Shown piece after piece: positions 1 through 5,981 of a stretch of DNA of 5,991 nucleotides. Within the stretch, counting starts at the first letter, position 1, and every line of letters starts with the position of its first letter. The stretch is from DASYSA01 sp036003885 (GTDB taxonomy: Bacteria > Acidobacteriota > Blastocatellia > UBA7656): the NCBI GenBank assembly GCA_036003885.1, contig DASYSA010000086.1, positions 1 through 5,991 of the forward strand. Direction: 5' to 3'. The position numbers and the translations under genes are program-made. Below the pieces are notes generated by a model. It saw only the letters and a list, made by a program, of their open reading frames with translations, searched no databases and had not been told where the DNA came from.

Positions 1-195
1 AGCTTGGCGCCTAGAGTTACACCCTGCCTATATCTGTGTTATTCCAGCTAGTCAACAACGTCCCTAACTCCCCCGCTAACTCCCCCGAGGCAAGCAACAT
101 TGGGCTCGTCATCAAGCAGAAAGGCTATTGACAACTCCCAGGTCTGGCGGTACTCCTCGGGCCAAAAAAAGGTGGTTTAAATTTCGTATACATTT
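1..195. other. Non-coding leader upstream of the NRPS
   Basis: No convincing gene is visible here. Forward frame 1 is stopped at 49-51 and again by TAA at 178-180, frame 2 at 65-67 and frame 3 at 12-14. Frame 2 from base 2 to 67 could be the last codons of an upstream gene, but it is too short to judge. The stretch holds the tandem C-rich repeat at 64-87, a perfect TTGACA at 128-133 without a matching -10 at normal spacing, an A-run followed by GGTGG (164-175), and an AT-rich TATACAT at 187-193 just before the first ATG. Control of the NRPS, if local, must lie here. Confidence 0.6.
64..87. repeat. Tandem 12-bp repeat, two copies of CTAACTCCCCCG
   Basis: Two perfect, directly adjacent copies of CTAACTCCCCCG occupy 64-75 and 76-87. 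The same 11-base core, CTAACTCCCCC, recurs at 5313-5323 just beyond the NRPS stop codon, so the motif sits on both sides of the big gene. It is not coding in any convincing frame. It may be a dispersed repeat of this genome or a low-complexity tract; the sequence alone does not tell which. Confidence 0.8.
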
Positions 196-3100
196 ATGCA
201 AGCCAAATCAGGTCGAGAAATGATCACAAGCGACACTGGCCAATGCGTTCACGAAAGATTCGAACGCCAGGTCGAAAGAACACCCGAAAGAGTAGCCATC
301 GTAGATGAATACGAACAAATGAGCTTTTCGGTGCTTAACAGGCACGCCAATCGACTCGCTCACCAACTCAGGCGAGACGGCGTCGGTCCCGAAGTTACGG
401 TGGCTCTGTTTGTGAATCGATCGGTGGAACTGGCGGTAGGCGTTCTTGGAATTCTCAAATCCGGTGGCGCCTATGTTCCAATTGATTCAGATCAGCCGGT
501 CGAACGCCTGGCGCTCATTCTTGAAGATTGTCGTCCCCAAGTTGTAGTGACTCAAGACAAACTGCGTTCGTCCCTGCCTTTCAATGACTGCCAAGTTTTG
601 TGTATTGATGAGCTGATTCGCTCTCCAGCAGCCGAAGCCGATTACGAAAATCCGACGATAGTAGGTTCGCCAGAGTACATGGCCTACGTGATCTACACTT
701 CGGGCACCACAGGACAGCCTAAAGGTGTGGTAGTTGAACACGGTCAGCTGTCCAATTACCTGGCAGCAGTGATGGATCGAATCAACCCGCCTGCGAACGC
801 TTCTTATGCAATGCTGCAATCGATCGCGTTCGACGCCAGTGTCACCATGCTGTATCCACCGCTGCTGTCGGGGGGAAGTTTGCATATCCTGTCGCGGGAG
901 TGCTCCCTCGACCCGGACAAACTCACGCAATACTTCGATCATCATTCCATCGACTGCCTCAAGATTACGCCTTCTCATCTTGCCGCACTGCTGGGCGCTT
1001 CCAAACCACAGTTGCTTATCCCGGAACGCTGTCTGATCTTCGGCGGCGAGGCGCCCACCTGGGGCTTATTGAAGCGGGTACATGAGCTGAAGCCAGGCTG
1101 CGCGATTTTCAATCACTACGGTCCGACCGAAACAACCGTTGGCGTATCGGTTTGGCGTTACGCTAACGAAGCAGACAGCCGTTTCTCCCAGACTCCGCCG
1201 ATCGGCCGACCGCTTGACGGAACTTCGATTTATCTACTCGACGACCAGCTCAATCCGGTAGCCGACGGAGTCGATGCAGAGCTATGTATCGGTGGCCATC
1301 AGCTGGCTCGCGGCTACCTGAACCGGCCCGATTTAACGTCGGAAAAGTTTCTACCCGATCCCTTCTCGTCGGACCGGTACGGTCGCTTCTATCGCACCGG
1401 TGACAAAGCTCGCCGGCTGCCGAATGGAAACCTGGAATTCATCGGCCGCCTGGATCGCCAGATCAAAATCCGAGGCATCCGCATTGAACCCGGAGAGATC
1501 GAAAGCGCTCTGAGCGAGCATCCTGCGATCAGCCAGGTGGCAGTGGAACCGTACAAGGATGAAAGCGATCGACTTCGTATCGCAGCTTACGTAGTGCCAC
1601 ACGGTCGGGAAAAGCCGGTCATATCTCACCTTCGGCGCCACCTGCGTCAAAGGCTGCCTGACCCGATGGTGCCCTCTTCCTGGGTGTTTCTCGATGCATT
1701 GCCGCTGCTGCCTCAGGGCAAGGTTGACAGACGATCGCTTCCTCATCCGGGATGTGCACACTCTAGAATGGAAGGCATGGAAGGCCCTACCAGGCTGCCA
1801 AGGACGCCTCTGCAGACGGCACTTCTGGAGATCTGGCAGGAGACGTTCGGCATCTCCCCTCTGGACGTGGAAGACGACTTTTTCGATCTGGGTGGCGATT
1901 CACTTATGGCGACGGCCTTGCTGATGCGACTTCGGAGTCAATTTCAGCAAAAACTCACCCTGCAGACGATTTTCGAGACACGGACCGTGGCGGCATTGGC
2001 TCGACGATTGACCGACAATACGTCCGGAGCGCGAACACAGAGGCCATTATCAATCCGGCGCGTTGCACGTGATCGCGTCATACCTCTCTCTTATTCTCAA
2101 GAGCGCATATGGTTCATTTTGCAAACGAATCCGGAGACCATCGCCTACAACTACGGGGCCAAAGTGCATTTTGAGGGCGATCTGAATATCGGCGCTCTCA
2201 AGCAGAGTCTGACCGAGCAAGTCCGGCGCCACGAAATCTACCGAACTTCTTTCCTTTTGAACGACGGAAAACCAACACAGAATATTCACGCTCCCTGGCA
2301 GGTTGAGCTGCCGGTGCGCGATTTGCGGCACCTGCGCGAAAGCGGCCGCGACCAAGCAACCGAGCGGAGGGTCGATGCGGTGCTGAGGCGACCTTTCGAC
2401 CTGACTAGATTGCCCCTTGTTCGCTGGGAACTCCTAAGACTCGACCGCGAGAGATATCTACTTCTTCATGCGGAACATCATATGGTCCACGATGGCTGGA
2501 GTACCGATCTATTCTTTCAGGAACTGTTTGATCTGTACAAAGCTTACTCTCGTGGGCGACCCTCGCCATTGCGGGATCCGCCTGTCCAATATGCCGATTT
2601 CGCATGCTGGCAAAGAGAGTGGAGAGACGGTCCTGAGGCTGCCAGACAGCTGGAATTCTGGAAGCGAAACCTGGCTGGCTGCCAACCCAGCCTGACGTTG
2701 CCGACTGACAGGCCGAGGCCAGCAATAGAAAGTTTTTGCGGTGCCCGCCTCGAAACCTATCTGGACGATACTTTGTGGCAGAAAATCGGCACGCGCAGTC
2801 GCGAGGAAAAAATCACGCCGTTCATGTTCATGTTGGCAGTGCTTTATTGTGTCCTCTATCGCTATACCGGACAAACGGATATCAACGTTGGCACGGGTGT
2901 TGCCAATCGTCGCATGCCGGAGGTCGAGGGCATACTGGGGATGTTGATCAACAACCTGATACTACGAGTCGAGCTGTCGCATGAACAATCATTCCGATCT
3001 CTGCTTGAAAGAGTCCGGAAGGTAACTTTGAATGCTTTCGAAAACGACGATTTTCCGTTTCACCACGTGGTCGAAGTGGTGGCTGGGCGGCGCGATCTCA

Positions 3101-5280
3101 GTCGCAATCCACTTTATCAGATCATGTTCAATTTTCACGACACGTTGATGCCGGACAAAGCGATCCAGAATCTCACAGTGACCCTGGAAACTTCAGTTGA
3201 TATGAAGACCTCCAAGTTCGACCTGAACATCATTGTTTTCCCTGCGGCTATCGATGGCACTGCGATAGCCAGGCCTGCGACGCCCGGGCTCACTAGGATA
3301 ATCTGGGAGTACAACAAAGAGCTTTTTGACCGGGAAACTATCTGCCGATTTGTACGGCACTACCAGAATCTGCTTGAAGCTGCTCTGGCCGATCCGACAA
3401 CAAGCCTTTCCGACTTGGATTTTCTCGACGATAGTGAAAGGCAGTTGATTCTGGTGGACTGGAATACTCGGCTTTCGACCTGGCCGAGGGAGTTCACGAT
3501 TCACCAGCTATTTGCAAAACAGCTGGCAAAAGCCCCGGGTAATGCCGCATTACTCTGGAAGGATCAGACAGTTACCTATGAAGAACTTAATAGACGTGCC
3601 AATGTCCTGGGTCACAGACTGCGGGATGAAGGCATCGGACGAGGGTCTCGGGTGGCTGTATGCATGGGTCGATCCATCGATACAGTCGTTGCGTATTTAG
3701 GAGTGCTGAAAACCGGCGCTGCCTATGTCCCGCTCGATCCCGAATATCCGCAGACGCGTGCGGACTTCATCCTGCAAGAAACCTTCGCGAAGGTCTTGCT
3801 GACAACCAGAGCTTTCAAGCCGAAGCTGTCTCAGGGCGAGCTTAGAATAGTTTACTTGGACGACATCGATTGGCAAAGCCATGGAAACCAGAATGACTTT
3901 GCAGAACCGAATGCGACACCCGATTCGACTGCATATATCATGTACACGTCGGGCTCTACTGGTAAGCCAAAAGGGGTTGAGGTCTGCCATCGAGGTGTGG
4001 TCAGCCTGGTTAGTGGAACGGATTATGCCAGCTTCGACGCAGATCAAACGTTTCTCTTGCTCGCGCCGCTATCATTCGATGCATCGACTTTTGAATTATG
4101 GGGCGCACTGCTGAACGGCGCCCGTTGTGTCATTTTCGAAGAAGAGATTCCCTCCAGTGCGAGCTTGCAGGCTGTCATCTCTCGGTACGGGGTGACTACT
4201 ATGTGGCTTGCTTCCTCGCTATTCAATACGGTTGTTGATGAGTCGCCGGATGCGTTGTACGGTCTGGAACAACTCCTTGTCGGGGGAGAGGCGCTTTCCG
4301 TTTCCCACGTCCGAAAAGCCCTAAAGCATATGCGGAAAACCCGTATTATCAATGGCTATGGACCGACAGAATGTACGACTTTCGCGTGTTGCTACGCCAT
4401 TCCATTCAATTTCGATGAGGATTTGATTTCTATTCCCATTGGCAGGCCAGTCGCTAACCGGACAGCTTACATCCTCGATTGTGACTGCAATCCAGTTCCG
4501 ATTGGCGTGCCGGGCGAACTATACATTGGCGGGGCTGGCGTTGCCCGCGGGTATCTTGGGCAGCCTGAGCTAACACGCGAACGGTTTGTTCCCGACAAAT
4601 TTTGCATCGATGGTGCAGCGAGGTTGTTTCGTACGGGTGATCTGGCACGGTACAGATCCGACGGGACAATAGAATTCCTTGGTCGGCTCGACCGCCAGAT
4701 TAAGTGGCATGGATTCCGAATTGAACCGGAAGAAATTGAAATCGTTCTGCGTCAACACAGCAGTGTAAAGGACTGTGCTGTGATTGCACGGGAAGTCAGG
4801 CCTGGGTTCACCCAACTCCTCGCCTGCGTCGCGGTTGAAAAGAGCAGGTTTGTCGGGACAGAGACCTTGCGCGATTTTCTCAGCGAGAAACTGCCTGCTT
4901 ACTCAATTCCCTCTGTTTTCGTTTTGATGGAGGCGTTACCGCTTACACCTAATGGCAAGGTCGATCATCTGGCTCTCCTCGACTGCAAGCCCGACTCTGC
5001 TGGTACTGATCGTAATTTGCAGGCTCCCAGGAACGCCGTTGAGGCTCGATTGGCTGATATATGGATCGAAGTGCTCAACCTCGATCATGTCGGAGTCCAC
5101 GATGACTTTTTCGATTTGGGCGGTCATTCATTGACGGCGACGATGGTAAAGAATCGAATTGAACATCATTTCAAGGTTTCGTTCAGTTTGTCCGAAGTCT
5201 TTCAAACCCGAACCATAGCGGGCATCGCAGAAGTGCTCGCTAAACGAAATGTAACGGTAGCGGCGCCGCCAGTTGAGTGA
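196..5280 (+). CDS. Dimodular non-ribosomal peptide synthetase, A-T-C-A-T
   Basis: This 1,694-residue cytoplasmic enzyme activates two amino acids as adenylates, loads them on phosphopantetheine arms and joins them. Domains are A1 (about 20-515), T1 (538-605), C (628-1075), A2 (1100-1596) and T2 (1612-1682). It starts directly with an adenylation domain, which marks an initiation module, and ends about 12 residues after T2, with no thioesterase, reductase or epimerase. Specificity residues suggest Asp (or Asn) then Val. All catalytic motifs are intact. An in-frame TAA at 178-180 limits the start to ATG 196 or ATG 220 (residue 9). ATG 196 has no Shine-Dalgarno at normal distance; ATG 220 has a weak AGG at 210-212, so 220 is a real alternative. 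The next gene is convergent, so no operon partner follows. The family call is certain; substrates are predictions and the product is unknown. Confidence 0.97.
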   Translation: MQAKSGREMITSDTGQCVHERFERQVERTPERVAIVDEYEQMSFSVLNRHANRLAHQLRRDGVGPEVTVALFVNRSVELAVGVLGILKSGGAYVPIDSDQPVERLALILEDCRPQVVVTQDKLRSSLPFNDCQVLCIDELIRSPAAEADYENPTIVGSPEYMAYVIYTSGTTGQPKGVVVEHGQLSNYLAAVMDRINPPANASYAMLQSIAFDASVTMLYPPLLSGGSLHILSRECSLDPDKLTQYFDHHSIDCLKITPSHLAALLGASKPQLLIPERCLIFGGEAPTWGLLKRVHELKPGCAIFNHYGPTETTVGVSVWRYANEADSRFSQTPPIGRPLDGTSIYLLDDQLNPVADGVDAELCIGGHQLARGYLNRPDLTSEKFLPDPFSSDRYGRFYRTGDKARRLPNGNLEFIGRLDRQIKIRGIRIEPGEIESALSEHPAISQVAVEPYKDESDRLRIAAYVVPHGREKPVISHLRRHLRQRLPDPMVPSSWVFLDALPLLPQGKVDRRSLPHPGCAHSRMEGMEGPTRLPRTPLQTALLEIWQETFGISPLDVEDDFFDLGGDSLMATALLMRLRSQFQQKLTLQTIFETRTVAALARRLTDNTSGARTQRPLSIRRVARDRVIPLSYSQERIWFILQTNPETIAYNYGAKVHFEGDLNIGALKQSLTEQVRRHEIYRTSFLLNDGKPTQNIHAPWQVELPVRDLRHLRESGRDQATERRVDAVLRRPFDLTRLPLVRWELLRLDRERYLLLHAEHHMVHDGWSTDLFFQELFDLYKAYSRGRPSPLRDPPVQYADFACWQREWRDGPEAARQLEFWKRNLAGCQPSLTLPTDRPRPAIESFCGARLETYLDDTLWQKIGTRSREEKITPFMFMLAVLYCVLYRYTGQTDINVGTGVANRRMPEVEGILGMLINNLILRVELSHEQSFRSLLERVRKVTLNAFENDDFPFHHVVEVVAGRRDLSRNPLYQIMFNFHDTLMPDKAIQNLTVTLETSVDMKTSKFDLNIIVFPAAIDGTAIARPATPGLTRIIWEYNKELFDRETICRFVRHYQNLLEAALADPTTSLSDLDFLDDSERQLILVDWNTRLSTWPREFTIHQLFAKQLAKAPGNAALLWKDQTVTYEELNRRANVLGHRLRDEGIGRGSRVAVCMGRSIDTVVAYLGVLKTGAAYVPLDPEYPQTRADFILQETFAKVLLTTRAFKPKLSQGELRIVYLDDIDWQSHGNQNDFAEPNATPDSTAYIMYTSGSTGKPKGVEVCHRGVVSLVSGTDYASFDADQTFLLLAPLSFDASTFELWGALLNGARCVIFEEEIPSSASLQAVISRYGVTTMWLASSLFNTVVDESPDALYGLEQLLVGGEALSVSHVRKALKHMRKTRIINGYGPTECTTFACCYAIPFNFDEDLISIPIGRPVANRTAYILDCDCNPVPIGVPGELYIGGAGVARGYLGQPELTRERFVPDKFCIDGAARLFRTGDLARYRSDGTIEFLGRLDRQIKWHGFRIEPEEIEIVLRQHSSVKDCAVIAREVRPGFTQLLACVAVEKSRFVGTETLRDFLSEKLPAYSIPSVFVLMEALPLTPNGKVDHLALLDCKPDSAGTDRNLQAPRNAVEARLADIWIEVLNLDHVGVHDDFFDLGGHSLTATMVKNRIEHHFKVSFSLSEVFQTRTIAGIAEVLAKRNVTVAAPPVE
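253..1740 (+). other. Adenylation domain A1, predicted Asp (or Asn)
   Basis: Residues about 20-515 of the NRPS. Visible core motifs are A3 YTSGTTGQPKG at 167-177, A4 FDASVTMLY at 212-220, A5 NHYGPTE at 306-312, A7 YRTGD at 399-403, A8 GRLDRQIKIRG from 417, and A10 with the catalytic lysine K509 in PQGKVDR. Aligning by eye to GrsA gives the pocket D213, A214, T217, K256, I281, G283, H307, V315, G316, K509, i.e. DATKIGHVGK. The known Asp code is DLTKVGHIGK and the Asn code DLTKLGEVGK; both match at 7 of 10 positions. His at the seventh position favours Asp, Val at the eighth favours Asn. Position A7 carries TGDKAR where TGDLAR is usual, a minor oddity. The domain being at the very N-terminus implies it loads the first residue. 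Confidence 0.85.
1807..2010 (+). other. Peptidyl carrier protein T1
   Basis: Residues about 538-605. The phosphopantetheine site is S569 in DDFFDLGGDSL (560-570), followed by the usual helix and the IFETRTVAALA motif. The GGDS form of the motif is often seen on carriers before epimerase domains, but no epimerase follows; a condensation domain comes next. Confidence 0.93.
2077..3420 (+). other. Condensation domain, LCL-like
   Basis: Residues about 628-1075. It forms the peptide bond between the aminoacyl group on T1 and the amino acid on T2. C1 is LSYSQERIWF (631-640) and the active site HHMVHDG lies at 761-767, with H762 as the expected catalytic histidine. Further matches to the family are NRRMPEVEGILG (904-915), GMLINNLILR (915-924) and SRNPLYQIMFNF (969-980). 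C1 and C3 look like the LCL subtype, accepting an L-configured donor, and the extra N-terminal histidine motif of dual condensation/epimerization domains is not seen. The segment about 1014-1034 between KFDLNII and the IIWEYN strand is longer and Ala/Pro-rich compared with the usual loop. The subtype is judged by eye. Confidence 0.92.
3493..4983 (+). other. Adenylation domain A2, predicted Val
   Basis: Residues about 1100-1596. Motifs: A3 YTSGSTGKPKG at 1250-1260, A4 FDASTFELW at 1294-1302, A5 NGYGPTE at 1386-1392, A7 FRTGDLAR at 1478-1485, A8 GRLDRQIKWHG at 1496-1506, and A10 with K1588 in PNGKVDH. The pocket read by eye is D1295, A1296, F1299, W1337, L1361, G1363, G1387, T1395, F1396, K1588, i.e. 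DAFWLGGTFK, which differs from the GrsB Val code DAFWIGGTFK only by Ile to Leu. Related codes accept Ile or other branched residues, so Val is the best but not the only reading. A8 has KWHG in place of the usual KIRG. Confidence 0.87.
5029..5241 (+). other. Peptidyl carrier protein T2, C-terminal
   Basis: Residues about 1612-1682. The phosphopantetheine site is S1645 in DDFFDLGGHSL (1636-1646). Only about 12 residues follow the fold, which leaves no room for a release domain and little for a docking helix. The dipeptide should therefore end tethered here until a separate enzyme hydrolyses, cyclizes, reduces or transfers it. Confidence 0.93.
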
Positions 5281-5404
5281 TGTTCAGAGGTCGAGGCCGT
5301 GCGTGCGACCCCCTAACTCCCCCCCGGACCCCAGAATGTCGCCTTGACGAATAGTGAATGCGTGCGCGACGAGATTAGAACTTAAGGGAATTGAGGAGAT
5401 CGGC
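5281..5404. other. Convergent intergenic region
   Basis: Both flanking genes end here: the NRPS at TGA 5278-5280 and the minus-strand gene at the complement of TTA 5405-5407. A terminator would be expected, but no strong stem followed by a T-run is seen in either direction. The best candidate stem is GGTCG (5289-5293) with CGACC (5306-5310), 5 bp with a 12-base loop and followed by C-rich, not T-rich, sequence. The C-rich motif at 5309-5332 follows directly. Confidence 0.5.
5309..5332 (-). repeat. C-rich motif copy; G-quadruplex-capable on minus strand
   Basis: The core CTAACTCCCCC (5313-5323) is the same as in the tandem repeat at 64-87. On the minus strand the tract reads as G4, TCC, G7, AGTTA, G5. 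Because the G7 run can be split, this gives four runs of at least three G with short loops, which meets the usual G-quadruplex pattern. It lies 29 bases after the NRPS stop codon and 73 bases beyond the end of the minus-strand gene, so it could act in transcript ending; that role is inference. Confidence 0.55.
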
Positions 5405-5746
5405 TTATTTCTTGCCGGTTTTCTTTTTCGCGGCCCAATAAGCCTTCAATTTGGCGGACAGCTTCGCTTTGGTTGCCGGACTCACTGTTTTCTTCTTGGC
5501 CTTCGCGGCGGGTGTGACTGATTGCGTCGCAGGATTAGCGCGACGAAGGTTCGCCCACCTTGCTTTTTGAGCAGCTCCAATCTGCTTTTTCATAGCAGCG
5601 CTCATGGTTCGTTTTTTCTTTGGCGCAGCTCGAGTAGTAGCCAGCGCACCGAGGATAGCGCGCAGCTCTTTGTTCAGAGCCTCGATTCGCTCTTTGATCG
5701 CAGCGGCCCGTTTGAGTTGGTTACTTGTAAGGTCGAGCGGATTCAT
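5405..5746 (-). CDS. Small Lys/Ala-rich repeat protein, probably nucleic-acid binding
   Basis: This 113-residue protein has no function I can name. Residues 8-33 form a likely amphipathic helix or coiled coil (NQLKRAAAIKERIEALNKEL and on). The rest is strongly basic and holds two gap-free copies of a 19-residue motif, at 47-65 and 87-105, exactly 40 residues apart, sharing T-x-S, a middle A and K, and the ending KA-x-W-A (9 of 19 positions identical). It ends in a KKKTGKK tail. There is no signal peptide or membrane segment, so it should be cytoplasmic; the charge suggests DNA or RNA binding, perhaps nucleoid-associated. The motif recalls NUMOD3-like helices and proteins frequent in Acidobacteriota and Verrucomicrobiota, from memory. 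The frame stays open to a GTG at 5806 (133 residues), but ATG 5746 starts just before the conserved-looking helix and is preferred. Neither start has a clear Shine-Dalgarno. It converges on the NRPS and shows no functional link to it. Confidence 0.75.
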   Translation of the reverse strand: MNPLDLTSNQLKRAAAIKERIEALNKELRAILGALATTRAAPKKKRTMSAAMKKQIGAAQKARWANLRRANPATQSVTPAAKAKKKTVSPATKAKLSAKLKAYWAAKKKTGKK

Positions 5747-5752
5747 GGCGTC

Positions 5753-5782
5753 ATATAAACATTCAAAGCCGGTGGAAATCAA
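5753..5782 (-). promoter_or_regulatory. Possible promoter of the small basic gene
   Basis: On the minus strand TTGATT (complement of 5777-5782) and TTATAT (complement of 5753-5758) are separated by 18 bases, a fair match to the sigma-70 pattern. Transcription would then begin at about the ATG at 5746, giving a leaderless message, which agrees with the lack of a Shine-Dalgarno before that ATG. If used, it rules out the longer GTG start at 5806, because that codon would lie upstream of the transcript. Confidence 0.3.
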
Positions 5783-5803
5783 GTCTGGTAAGGTTCTAAT
5801 CTT

Positions 5804-5835
5804 CACGCGCTACGACCTGCGCTCGCTCGCGCGTG
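5804..5835. repeat. 7-bp perfect inverted repeat CACGCGC / GCGCGTG
   Basis: CACGCGC at 5804-5810 pairs perfectly with GCGCGTG at 5829-5835, leaving an 18-base GC-rich loop. It lies upstream of the preferred ATG of the small minus-strand gene and overlaps its alternative GTG start. It could be a hairpin in a leader, an operator-like site or part of a dispersed palindromic element; the long loop makes a strong hairpin less certain. Confidence 0.4.
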
Positions 5836-5971
5836 CAACGAGATCAGGCGCGGCTCTATTTTTCACGCCTTTACTCCCAACTTGACCATGCGCGTGCCTG
5901 ACTTTCCACTGAAACGCAGAGAGAACGGCTGTTGAACGACCGCACACGGGGTGGTTTACTATAAGAAGATC

Positions 5972-5976
5972 GGAGG
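5972..5976 (+). promoter_or_regulatory. Shine-Dalgarno sequence GGAGG
   Basis: GGAGG lies 5 bases before the ATG at 5982, part of GGAGGAATTTATG. This is the only strong ribosome binding site in the window and is the main evidence that a gene starts at 5982. A TATAAG at 5960-5965 could be a -10 element, but its nearest -35-like TTGAAC (5932-5937) is 22 bases away. Confidence 0.6.
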
Positions 5977-5981
5977 AATTT

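Larger units (their letters stand above)
5747..5981. other. Intergenic region between divergent genes
   Basis: The 235 bases separate the minus-strand small gene from the plus-strand gene at 5982, so promoters for both should lie here. Visible are the possible minus-strand promoter at 5753-5782, a GC-rich inverted repeat at 5804-5835, a T-run (5859-5864) and a TATAAG at 5960-5965 near the downstream gene. No RNA gene was recognised. Confidence 0.5.

Noticed and set aside
1..5. AGCTT at base 1 as a HindIII cloning junction
   Set aside because: A five-base match at a window edge is not evidence of a cloning site.
128..156. Perfect TTGACA at 128-133 as -35 of an NRPS promoter
   Set aside because: At 16-18 bases spacing only TACTCC-like sequence is found, a poor -10, so the pair is not reported as a promoter.
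145..170. Stem TGGC/GCCA followed by a run of A
   Set aside because: Only 4 pairs, and the run is A on the plus strand, which does not make a terminator in that direction.
487..978. 163-codon minus-strand open frame inside the NRPS, and similar ones at 1351-1761, 2509-2874 and 3697-4047
   Set aside because: They lie opposite intact A and C domain motifs and their translations show no recognisable domain; they are shadow frames.
1807..2077. Epimerase domain expected after a GGDS carrier motif
   Set aside because: The T1 domain runs directly into a condensation domain with HHMVHDGWS; no epimerase motifs are present.
5289..5310. GGTCG/CGACC hairpin as NRPS terminator
   Set aside because: Five pairs, a 12-base loop and no T-run; too weak to call a terminator.
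5604..5885. 93-codon plus-strand open frame opposite the small basic gene
   Set aside because: It starts inside the antisense of the Lys/Ala-rich gene and has no recognisable domain or Shine-Dalgarno; the minus-strand frame has clear internal repeats and is preferred.
5932..5965. TTGAAC and TATAAG as promoter for the gene at 5982
   Set aside because: The 22-base spacing is too long, and the predicted transcript start would fall on the Shine-Dalgarno sequence.
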